This document shows, piece after piece, positions 49,592 through 59,603 of a stretch of DNA of 64,000 nt (position 1 is the stretch's first letter; each line of letters starts with the position of its first letter). Source of the stretch: Camellia lanceoleosa. Taxonomy: Eukaryota; Streptophyta; Magnoliopsida; Ericales; Theaceae. The stretch spans positions 8,849,273 through 8,913,272 of the forward strand of contig CM045767.1 in assembly GCA_025200525.1 (NCBI GenBank). Reading direction: 5' to 3'. The position numbers and the translations under genes were made by a program. The notes under the pieces were generated by a model, which was given only the letters and a program-made list of their open reading frames with translations, was not told the DNA's origin and ran no database searches.

Positions 49592-49999
49592 CTTCCAAAG
49601 ATGAGGAGGATCGATGATGTTGTGGTCCGAATGTCATTGGGGCTTCCTTCATGATCCATGGTTGCAGTCGGCCCCTTGTCTTCCGATGGGACCAAGTCAT
49701 TGGTTGTAGGTGAGTTCTGACTTGGTGTAGCAAGGTCTGCTTTCTCCTTGCATTCTCTATTTTGGTCTGCCTTGGGCTCCGGCTGAGTAACCTGGACTAG
49801 GGGTTGCGCTATTCCGGCGTCAATCTCCATCCCTAGTTTGGTTGTGTCAGTCAGATCGATTGGGCAGACTTGGTGGCTTCCAAGAGTGAACTCATGACGA
49901 AGTCGCCAAAGATTGGGCCTTCTTTGCGGTTCGGGTTGGAATTTCACGCCATATTGTCCCAACTCCACCGCCCACTTCAAAATCCGCCTGTAAAAGTTT

Positions 50000-51297
50000 G
50001 CCCTCTCAAACAAAGCTTTTAGTGGAAAGGTCAGAAGACGACAATGGTGTGGGCGTGAAAGTAGTGCGCCAATTTCGGAGGCCATCATTAAGGCCAATGC
50101 TAGCTTTTCTAGAGGCAAGTACCTTGTTTCGCTCCCAAAGAATGTCTTGTCGACATAGAAGATAGGTAGATGTTGGATTCCTTCGCCGAACTAACATCGC
50201 ACTTACTGGCCGAGAGATCGCTAGGTAGAGGAAGAGTTCTTCTCCGTAATCGGGTGACAAGTAGTGGTGGAGAAGACATGTATTCCTTCAAACTCTCCAG
50301 CTCGGGCCGCATTCTTCGTCCCACTCAAACTTGGCTTTTAATGACCGAAAGAATGGACGTAATCATTCAAGACCCCGATGAATCGGTTAAGTGCCGCCAC
50401 TTGCCGGTGAGGTGTCAGACTTCTTTCATCGAAGTTAGGTCTCTAACTCTTGAATTGCTTTGATTTGGGAGGGTCCGCCTCGATCTCGATTGGTCACCAG
50501 AAACCCGTAAACTTGCTGCACCCTACACCAATGCGACTTAGAAGCGCATATGCGGCTTGTGTTGCTTCAGATCTCGAACATCTCATCTAGGTCCCTTAGA
50601 TGGTCTTCCGTGATCCTTGCTTTTGACCACCATGTCGCCGATGTAAGCCTCCATTGTTCGCCTAACAATGGCTCAAACATCTTGGTAACCATTCTCTCAA
50701 ACGCCGCCTCAAGGTTTTTAGGCCAAAGGGCATGACCTTGTAACAATATAGTCCTCTTGGAGTGGTGAAGGACGCATTTCGATCCGGTTCGTGCATGGCT
50801 ATCTCGATGGTAGCCTCTCAGATGCGCCAAGGAAGCTAAGCTCACTGTGTCCTCAAGTTAGGTTTACCAATTGATCTATCCTTGGCAGGGGAAACCGCCC
50901 TTTGGACACGCTTTGTTGACAGCTTATAGTCGACGCACGCCGCCACTTCCCATTCTTCTTGGCACTACTACCGTGTTAGAGATCCACCGGGTAGTGCACC
51001 TCTCTAATCGCCTCGCTTCTAACAAGTTACCCACCTCTTCGCCACTATCTCGCATGGTGGAGTGCCGATCACAGCGGCGTTGAATGACCGGTCTAGCGTA
51101 TGGGTGACATTGAGTTGATGGCAAATGAAGTTGGGATCAATGCCTGGCATGTCGTATGAGGTCCAGGCAAACACTTCGATGTTAGAGGTCAGAAATTCCA
51201 AGACTTCCAATCTCTCAGTGCTGGACAACGACGATCCAAGTAGGAAGAACTTTTCCGGGTTCTTCTCATCTATTCTGACTTCTACCAGGTCCTCCAC
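50000..51297 (-). pseudogene. Reverse transcriptase and pol RNase H, frame-broken
   Basis: 51297-51019 encodes MEDLVEVRIDEKNPEKFFLL, then the FAWTSYDMPGI and FICHQLNV that open the RT domain. 50845-50567 carries KCVLHH, then FERMVTKMFEPLLG. The YxDD catalytic box near 50634-50645 reads Tyr-Ile-Gly-Asp, so the first catalytic Asp is replaced. Pol RNase H traces (AETRYLPLEKLALALMMA-like) lie near 50020-50200 in two frames. Confidence 0.75.
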
Positions 51298-51314
51298 TGC
51301 TTTTTGATCAGCCG

Positions 51315-53640
51315 CTACAACATCCGCGAATAGTTCATTACTCTCCTGCTCTTCAACCGAATGAACATATCCTTTGGCAAATGGCTACCATTCGCTATGC
51401 GACGGCAATCGCTTGGACATAATCCGTCCCCATAAACCTCTTCTATTACTCCGTGTCGCTGGGGAACCTCATCACTTGGTGGTAGGAGGATGCCACCGAG
51501 CGCATGGCGCAGCCATGTTCGCCTAGGATGATATTGTAGGTGGAGGAACCTTAACACCCGTAATTCCACTTGTTTTGTCACACTCGCTCGACCGGGAGGA
51601 TGATTTTGCCGATCGCCACTCGGCATAGAATTAAATCCAATCGAGGGATACGGCAGGGCTAAGTCCTTGTCTTGCAACTTGAGTTGCTTGAAAGTTTCAG
51701 AGTACATGATTTCAAGACGAGCTACCTTGGTCAATCGTAATCCGCTGACGCCAAAAATCCTTGACTCGAGAGTGACAACCAAGGCATCGCTAGGGGCAAT
51801 ATATTCTGCCCAAGTCTTTATCCGAAAAGGACATGATGTTTGTGGCTTCGCCCTCCCCTTTTGACGATCGGTTGGGCACTTAGCACCTCTCTCAAGTGTT
51901 TCGCCTTTTTGATTGAACCTCTCGAGCTCGTGATACTCGCCCGGTTCAAAGACGCCATGGATTACGTTGATGGTGCCTTGTGGGCGCCGATCGGCATTCC
52001 ATCGGGAGGTTGTGGTCTGGGGTCGGGCCGCGCCTCCTTCTATGTATTTATCCAGTGGCCACCGCCACCAACTCTTCCAGATGCCGCAATCTAAGGCAGG
52101 CCAGCGTGCCCTTTTCTTTGTGGAAGGTGCACCGGATCTGCCATCATAATCCTTCCGGGCCTCGCCTAACTTGGCGTGCCACTTGACGAAAGGCTCGCCT
52201 CGAATCTCACCGAGTATACCAGATCGGTTTTTGAACACCGTGGTTATGGCGCTCGGACTCTTAACCATCTCTTGTCCCGGTCTTCATCATTGTCTCGCTC
52301 GCCTGCTCGCTTTTGGTTTCGCGACCATCAGTATTGACCTTTTGCCGAGGTCTTCTTCGGTGTCGCGGCCGCACTTTTTTGTTTTGGCACGAAGCGCCAT
52401 CCTCTTCCACTCGATGTGCCGATGCACTTCTCTATCGTGGCCTCCATGGTAAGTGGCGAGTCATGGTGATAGAGTCCTCACCGTTCCCGATCGAAGGCCT
52501 TTTGTATCGCGCAATGGCGAGGTTGGTTGGGCGCTCAATCTGGTTGAATGTCTCCCGAGCATCATCGCTATGATCTCGTGGTCTCCTTGTCGCCTATGTC
52601 GGCGGAGAGCAATCGTCGATCTCCACCGGAGTTTTTGTGTTTGTTCTCAACCGTTACAAACGCTAATTGCGCCAGAGGCTATGCTTCGAAGCTTCTCAAA
52701 CCAAGTTAAGCCTGTGTCGCCGAGGCTTGAAGGAAATAGGATACACATCAACGCCTCATTCCGCTTTCAGATACGTACCATAACTCGCGAAGTGGCTCAA
52801 GCGGGTATAAGGGTCTTTTTCCTTCAGACGTCGTGAATTTGGGTTGTAGGAAGCCGACGAAGGGCGCGCGTTTCAATCTCGGGGACGAATGGTGAGGTCT
52901 GCAACCTCGCCAATGCCTTATCCGGCTGGTTCAGATGCCAAGCGCGGCCTTGGCATTCCAACCTCGACGCTTCCATGCGCTCGAGGAGCCAATCGCCGCA
53001 AGGCAGAACCTCAGGGGATCGCGCGCTCAGCGCCCTCTTTCCATCGCGGCGCTTTTCCAACATGGACCTTAGGTCGGACGACCCAGGTAATTCCGCCTGT
53101 CTCGACCTCAGATGATGCGATGTGAGGGCCAATAGGTACTCCTCAGTATGATCTCTCGTGCCTCGCCTCTCAGCCCGGAGGACGAGTCCCGAAGATACGG
53201 ATGCGTGTCGCCTGCCCCGAGGCTTCATCTCCGGTTGAGAGGGTGTAGAATTCCTATGACCCTCGAGTGGCGAGGCGCCTTATTACCACGCCTCTCTGCC
53301 GCCACTTTTTCCTTTCATCTGGCGCAGAGACTCCATGTCCGCGCCATCTTACGGATCGATTTGCTTTGCTCTCGACGCGATCCTCCGTAATTTGAGGATC
53401 AACTCGCGCTTTTGTCTTTCCGGGCTTTGCGAACGAGAGGATGAGAGTCGCTATTCCTCCTTCGCCCTCGCATCCCTCCCCGAATTTCGCCTTTGTGGTT
53501 CCAGGCTCGCCATGGGAGGGACCAAAGGTAGGCCTTCGCGCCTTGCACCTCCTTCTGGAGTTAGTCCGTCAACGGCGGACTGAGGCAGTTCTTCGTTGTT
53601 CGCCATTGATGTTCGAGGAAAACTTGATCAAGAGGTTTTT
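51315..53640 (-). pseudogene. gag and protease region, frame-broken
   Basis: Fragments match Tat-type Gag-protease: NRSGILGEIRGEPFVKWHAKL, then PQGTINVIHG, then DALVVTLE and YSETFKQLKL, which flank the protease active-site region. The conserved DSGSSADVL-type protease motif between the last two is scrambled by indels. The frame changes several times across 52-53.6 kb, where the composition is also more GC-rich. Confidence 0.7.
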
Positions 53641-53651
53641 CTTGTCTGTTG

Positions 53652-53669
53652 TTCCCACAGACGGCGCCA
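53652..53669 (-). other. Primer-binding site
   Basis: The minus strand reads TGGCGCCGTCTGTGGGAA two bases after the 5' LTR. TGGCGCC starts are typical of Ty3 primer-binding sites. I do not assign the tRNA. Confidence 0.65.
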
Positions 53670-53671
53670 AT

Positions 53672-54555
53672 TGTACGGGAAAGAAATACACCTTCTCGTA
53701 TAATCCTGTTGACCAAGTCTTCGTTCCTCCGTGCGATGTCGTTCCACCACCTGAAAATATCAACGTGAGCTAGCCGGCAGGTGTGTGCCGGAAACCTCTC
53801 CGATGTCTAAGTCAGTAAACAAGACAAGAAGGCAAAAGCTCAATGTATTCAGGAAGCAAAATTGTGTTACCTCTCCAAAGGTGTTATTGATGAGCTTATA
53901 TAGGTTTTAAGGGCACATCTGGTAGGACTCTTACTCCTCCATGCATAGAGTCCTTCTAGGATTACTCCTCCGGCGTAGTCCTCCTAGGATTCAAACTCGA
54001 GAAGATAATGCTTATCCTCTAACATCCCTCACCGCTTAAACCAAGTGAGATGGTCTTTCTACAAATTAACTCCAAATGACCGAGTAACCATTAATCCGGT
54101 CCTTATTTCTCTCCTTACCTCGGCACTCCCATGCTCAAAGCCGAGCTAGACATAAGGGAGTTAAACCGAACTACATTCGAGTCATAGATTACCTTGGTTT
54201 CCAACATACTTCAATCAAGTAATCAATGACGTCCGGACTACCCATCACAGATTAATCTGCAAATACAGATTTAATCGATTTTAGTTCGGCTCTCCATTAC
54301 CTCACTCCTACTCCGGTTTCAGATGCCAAGACCGACTACCCAGGGAGTGACTAACCTGACTAATGCATACGGTCAAGAAGTTGCTCTCATACTGGTTGGG
54401 ACACACGACTGAATAGAAACCGGGCTACCTCATGCAAGCCTGACAACCGAACTACCGCAACACTCCCCTGACCGGTGTACAAGCTACCTCTCTCATTTGG
54501 GCCTACCTCGGCCCAATTATCAGCTCGGCCCAATTTAGTATAAATTACCCTCTCA
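53672..54555 (-). repeat. 5' LTR of the Tat-like element
   Basis: 884 bp with the same TG...CA ends as the LTR at 42936. It is followed on the element strand by the primer-binding site. Confidence 0.88.
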
Positions 54556-54585
54556 AAACTCAAAGTTTTATATATAAAATTTGGA

Positions 54586-54589
<4 letters not shown>

Positions 54590-54634
<45 letters not shown>
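54590..54634. repeat. GA microsatellite
   Basis: About 45 bases of uninterrupted GA repeats in the right part of the solo LTR. Confidence 0.95.
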
Positions 54635-54638
<4 letters not shown>

Positions 54639-54996
54639 ATAAGAGAGTTTGATACTGGTGAGATAAATTAATTGATCATCATCTATATATAGGCAAAGTG
54701 TGAGGCGCAAGACACTTGCGGGGCACGCATGCAAAAGGGCAATGGTTGAGGGCCACAAAAAGTGTGGCTCAAATGGCTTGAATTTGTCAAAATGATGTCG
54801 TTTTGGCAAATAGTGCATTTTAATGTACTTTGATTCAAAAAAAAAATATAAAGAAAAATATAATAAAAATATCATAATATTCAGAAAATAATATCGAATA
54901 ATAATATAAAGTTAAAATTATTTTTTTGAAATTATTTATAATTAAATAAAACTAATATAAAATATAAGGGATAACTTAAATTTTCGGGTTGTTACA

Positions 54997-56560
54997 GAGG
55001 AACACTACATTCTGTTTTTAAATGAGTATATATGTTCTTATCATTTTGGATTAAAATGTACTTTACTTAATTTAATCTTAACATTAAGAAACTTAAATGG
55101 ATTTAATTTTTTAAAAGGTTTTGGGTTTTATTTTTTGAGTTTTATCCAGTAAATGACTATCTATGTTTCTGAATCTTCATAAAATGGGTTTTACTTTTTA
55201 AATGGATTTTGATTTCAGAAATGAATTTTTATTTTTAATTTCATTTTTGATATGGTTTTGATTTATGAAATGAGTTTGATTCTTTAATGAAAAATGGGTG
55301 TTGATTTTTAAAATGAGCATTGATTTCCTATGATTTAACAAAATCAAATCAAAAATTTGACAGAAAATAGAGTGAAGAAAAAAAAAATTCTGTTTAACGA
55401 AAAAAGAAACAAAGGAAATAAAGGGTTTGGAGAGAGAGAATAGTTAGCGACGTTAGAGGGGGAAGATAATAGATAGAGGGAAGAGAGGAGAGAATAGAGA
55501 TAATAGATAGAGAAAGAATGAGTGGGAAAGATGGAGAGAGAGAATGAGTGGGAGACAATTAGGAATGAGTAGCGAATATACTGATGTGCCCAATCTGACA
55601 GACGCTGATTTGATGACGAAAGCAGATTTGCCATGTTGATTTTTTTCCAATCGCTTAGTTTTGGACGGATGGTGGATTTGAGGTTCCTTTGACTGCAACC
55701 GAACCGCCAAACCGCGAGCATCCTTAGTAATTTGTAAGATTTTGTGTTTTTAATTTATTTAAATATTCTGTTTGTATTTTCAATTGAAAAAGAGTTTAAA
55801 TATTCTGTTGAAAAAAAGTTTTCAACTTGAATATATTTTTTGAATTGAAAAAAAATAAATGTATTATTTATCTATATTTTTTGGTTCTTAAATCTAACTC
55901 TAAAAATAATAAATAAAAAAGATGATATATGCTGGTTGGTTTTTATTTTTAAAAACAGATATAGATGTAACAATATAGAGACATACAATCTCTACTACTG
56001 CTCTGTTTATGGTTTTAATGGTTTGAATTGTTTTTATATTTTAAGAATCACATATTGTAACACTTTATGTGGATGATGCATGCTGTGATTGTAATATGTG
56101 GATAAGGTATGCAGTGATTGTAATATTCTAAAATTTCAAACTTTTTTTTTCTTTGGATGAGGCATGCAGTGATTGTAATACTTTTTTAAGTCATTGATTG
56201 TAATACTCTTTTTTTTTAGAAAGTGCACAAGTTAAATTATGTTAAAAATTTATAAAATTTTAAACCGCTAAACTGATTCGCATTCATTCGCCAATCCACT
56301 CAATCCACATCCGTCGGATTGGCAAATAGATACGAATTGATTTTATTTAATCCGCCAATCAGGCAGACGGATAACGGATTGGATGTTCCGTAGCCGCAAC
56401 CGACCCGCGCCCACCCTTAGAGACAGTAGATAGAGAGAGTAAAAAAGAAAGAGTGAGTGGGCAGATGTAAAGAGTCCTATAGAATTGTGATTCATTTATC
56501 TCTCTTCTTGATATATGTGATTCATTTATCTCTCTTCTTCTTGATATATGAGACAGATTA
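54997..56560. other. AT-rich intergenic DNA, no gene
   Basis: No peroxidase continuation is recognisable. A GA-rich stretch at 55430-55560 gives low-complexity Ser/Leu frames that I do not accept as coding. Two hAT-like ends reading CAACCGAACCGCC and CAACCGACCCGCGCCC, each ending CCTTA, lie near 55697-55728 and 56385-56420. They face the same way and so do not bound one element. Confidence 0.5.
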
Positions 56561-56744
56561 AATAATTGAAGACATATGTAATCTGGAACATTTTTCTAAT
56601 TATTTTCTCTCAAAAAAAATAAAAAAAAAGTCAAACATAATTATTTTAATATAATAATTGAAGACATATGTAATCTGGAACATTTTTCTAATTATTTTCT
56701 CTCAAAAAAAATAAAAAAAAAGTCAAACATAATTATTTTAATAT
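56561..56744. repeat. Perfect 92-bp tandem duplication
   Basis: 56561-56652 and 56653-56744 are identical as far as I can read, including an A-run of nine. A short imperfect duplication of TGATTCATTTATCTCTCTTC lies just upstream (56487 and 56519). Confidence 0.85.
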
Positions 56745-57478
56745 ATTAAATAATTATATTTGAGAAGATAATTAATTTGAATGAAAATGATTATGAATTT
56801 GATCTTAATAAGTTTGACTCAATAATTTTAATTTGAGTGCTATCTGTCAAAAGTCTTAACATTAGCACATTTCTTAAATAGATTAGAAATGAAAGAACAT
56901 ATTTTGGAGGCAAAGGGCATTGTATTTGCTTTGGGTTGTTTAAAAATTAACTATTTTTTTTTTTGTTTTTTTTTTGAAAAAAATATGTGAAAAATGTGAG
57001 AAATGATATGACCTAAAATAAATTAAAAGTTGGAAGATGACTTTTAATCATCTTTTTAAAATAGCCCTTTGTATGCTAGTTGGTACTGGGTTTAAAAAAT
57101 GTTTGTGGAAATTTTTTTGATACTCGTGCCGGATGTTGGTGGAAATTTTTTGATACTAGTGATCATGGCGGTTGGAATTTTTTTTTAGTTTACAAATTTT
57201 TTAACCTATTTTGTGAAATGAGTTAAAAGTCACATTTTAGTTTTTAACTCATTTTGAGTCACATTATCTCACATATTTTTTAAAAAAAAGTCAAAAAAAA
57301 TCAAAAAGTTAACTTTTATTTGATATATACATCTACCAATACACATATCTATTCACCATGCATATACAAAACTGGTTTTGTCCCATTCCGACCACTCAGG
57401 GTGTAGCACATACTAAAACTAAATATATTTTGAATTTTAAATTTTTAAAAATTATTTTCCATATATACAATCAAATTG
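56745..57478. other. AT-rich intergenic DNA
   Basis: No gene. A worn GTTTGG-like hairpin ('AGTCAAAAAAAATCAAAAAGTT' on the right) may occupy about 56910-57310. A GGAAATTTTTTTGATACT word repeats near 57108 and 57141. Confidence 0.4.
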
Positions 57479-57690
57479 GCTTCGTTTGACATCATAGGTT
57501 GGGATTATAATAATTACAAAATGATAAAATAGACTAAAAATTAATAAGACAAAATGTCACATTCAAATTATAATTATTTTTAATTTTTCTCTCACAAAAG
57601 TCAAAAAAATCAAAAAATCCGTCTCAAACAATACTTTTTAGTCTAGGTTAAAGTAGCTAAAAACTCAATTCATTTCCAAAACGAAATCAA
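57479..57690. mobile_element. GTTTGG-type MITE
   Basis: The left end GGCTTCGTTTGACATCATAGG faces a right end that reads, inverted, GATTTCGTTTTGGAAATG. The middle (ATGTCACATTCAAATTATAA) matches the 16703 element. Confidence 0.55.
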
Positions 57691-58328
57691 AATTTCACGT
57701 TTGACAAACTCTTTTTAAAAATATAATTATAAAATTTATTTAAAAATTCAAACCTAACGGACCATCTATTAATATTTTTTGACCTCAAATTTTTTATTTT
57801 ATTTTATTTTTTTGTTTTGTTTTGCAACAGGTTAGTTAAATTACATTTAATTGTATTTTAATTTCAAATTTACCTTTAGGCTTGGACATACCGTACTAGT
57901 TAAATTATAAGAAAATGAACTGTATAAAAAGTTATTTTATACTTAAGAGACAATGTCTTAATAGTTTTAATCATGTAAGAGCCATCTCTAGATTCAGGAG
58001 ATCAAAGTGACTCTGTGGTTTCTAGTGCGATTGGCATAACACAATATTTTTCTAACTATACTTATTTACTTATTTTTTTTACCATGCGTATGAGAGAAAT
58101 AAACAAAATAAAAAGATGTGTAGCGCAAATATAAAACTCAAATTCATACATTTCATATGATAACAGAGCGCATCATCTATCAAGCCAATCTTTTGATCTT
58201 CAACTATACTCCCACTTTGTTCTCTTCGCACAAGAAAGAATAAAACAAGTCATGCCTATTGACACATCATATGGTTTGGAGTAGATGTGGTTTACCTATC
58301 AATGTTGATTCAATCCACTTTAGTACTC
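57691..58328. other. AT-rich intergenic DNA
   Basis: I see no gene or clear element. Confidence 0.5.
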
Positions 58329-58331
58329 TAA

Positions 58332-58478
58332 TGCTGTGTTTGGTTGAGGAATTTGAGGAGGGATTTGGAAAGGGAAATGGAAAAGGTAGGTGAAATGTGA
58401 AAAAAATATACCTACATTTCACATAGTTTCACACACCTTTTCTCTTTCCCTTTCCAAATCCCCCAACCAAACACAGCG
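58332..58478. mobile_element. Tourist-like MITE
   Basis: 147 bp with ends TGCTGTGTTTGGTTGAGG and, inverted, CGCTGTGTTTGGTTGGGG. TAA duplications flank it at 58329-58331 and 58479-58481. Same family as the MITE in POLA2 intron 3. Confidence 0.85.
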
Positions 58479-58509
58479 TAAAAGTGGCAGCTGAATGAAT
58501 CTTTACTTT

Positions 58510-58788
58510 TTTTTTTTTTTTTTTAAACACAAAAAAAAAAGGGCTTTGAGGTGTCATCACGGCCCTCGGTGAAATCTGCAAATCAAGAATTAACCCCCAC
58601 CAAGTGGGGGACTCACCACCAGGGCACTAATGGAGCGTAACCACATACCCCAGCAAAGGACAGGTTATCGAGGGGAGTATAGGGCGTGTTCTTTTGAAGA
58701 GATTTCAAACACTTCCTCACAGGAATCGACCCTGGCTCAGTGCTGGGGAATACACTGCATTCTCGACCAGGCCACTAACTCTGGTGGT
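58510..58788 (-). mobile_element. tRNA-derived SINE with 16-bp target duplication
   Basis: Minus-strand element of about 280 bp. The 5' part has pol III-like boxes: A box TTAGTGGCCTGG (58778-58767) and B box GGGTCGATTCC (58732-58722). The 3' end is an A run (plus strand T run, 58507-58524) preceded by a short T run. AATGAATCTTTACTTT occurs perfectly on both sides (58494-58509 and 58789-58804), the signature of LINE-driven retroposition. The family is not identified; the perfect duplication suggests a fairly recent insertion. Confidence 0.85.
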
Positions 58789-58804
58789 AATGAATCTTTA
58801 CTTT

Positions 58805-59603
58805 AATTTTTGTTTTGTGTTTCCTTGTAGAAGATATAAATAATGAAGTTATTTTTTTTTAATAATTTAAATTTTTATATGAAGTGATCATTAATAAATC
58901 AGTATAATATCAAAACAGACAAAATATATTATTTTGAACCTCAATTACAATACTTGTTTAATGCTAAATTGTGTTGGACTGAAGACGGTGATTAATGGGA
59001 TAGACGAAGATGACGATAATTTGAAAGATACTGTAACAATAATCACTCAATAAAATAATAACAATAACTTTTCTTATCTATTTCAAGATGCATTATAAAT
59101 TCAAGTAAGATACTATTTGTCCCTAAAGTGGAGTGATGAATGGCATTCCACAAATATGCTTCCAGAATATAATGAACATTGGTAATCTACTTGCATAAAT
59201 GAAAAAAATAAAATAAAAATGAAACAACATTTTCAAATTTCCCTTAAGATAAAAAAAAATGGATATTCCTTAAACATCCAGTCCCAAAAGAGTTGCATGA
59301 CTTCGTCAAGTAATTAATACTGCTAGGTCCTTATTTAAACCCAAATCTATGACATTGACTAGGCCCTTATTTAAATTAGAACTCAACAATAATAATGCTG
59401 GAAAAAATAAAAAAAAATGAATTGAAATAAGTCGTCACATCCCTTATTTTTTTCTTATTTTTTCTCTTTTTTTGGTGAAAACAAATTATATATACAGACT
59501 CCATGAAGTAACAATAGATCATCCTGAATCGATTCAATCAAGACCATATCATGATTTGAGTTTTGAACTTGAAAGTACGATGACCGCTATCGTGAGAAAT
59601 GAA
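58805..59603. other. LHT gene 3' flank
   Basis: AT-rich, no gene. It includes the probable 3' untranslated region of the transporter immediately below 59604. Confidence 0.5.

Larger units (their letters stand above)
42936..54555 (-). mobile_element. Tat/Retand-like Ty3-gypsy retrotransposon, complete ends
   Basis: An 11.6 kb element flanked by AAACT on both sides (42931-42935 and 54556-54560). Read on the minus strand the order is 5' LTR, primer-binding site, gag, protease, reverse transcriptase with RNase H, a second (archaeal-type) RNase H, integrase, tandem array, an ORF on the opposite strand, polypurine tract and 3' LTR. Dual RNase H plus an antisense ORF before the 3' LTR is the plan of Grande/Retand/Ogre-type Tat elements. 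All pol domains are frame-broken and one RT catalytic residue is altered, so it is probably non-autonomous as sequenced. Confidence 0.88.
41844..54996. mobile_element. Solo LTR split by a nested Ty3 element
   Basis: It starts TGTCACGACCC and ends GGGTTGTTACA, matching chromovirus-like gypsy LTR ends. Its own sequence is 41844-42935 plus 54561-54996, about 1.5 kb once the inner element is removed. No internal domains of its own remain, so it is a solo LTR. An internal direct repeat of about 115 bp (TGTATGGACTCAA, then a CGTACGAACTCTA) lies at 42326-42530. A long GA microsatellite starts the right part. Flanking bases CAAGA and GAGGA do not form a clean target duplication. Orientation is plus if TGTCACG is the 5' end. 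Confidence 0.7.

Noticed and set aside
54387..54875. 162-codon minus-strand frame
   Set aside because: It crosses the LTR end, the target duplication and a GA microsatellite, so it cannot be one gene.
41844..54996. Clean target duplication for the outer solo LTR
   Set aside because: The flanking 5-mers CAAGA and GAGGA differ at two positions; I could not find a better border.
55344..55721. 125-codon minus-strand frame
   Set aside because: Ser/Leu/Tyr-rich translation of a GA-rich tract; no family features, and a transposon-like end at its start.
55697..56420. A single hAT transposon bounded by two CCTTA ends
   Set aside because: Both ends face the same way and no inverted partner or 8-bp duplication was found.
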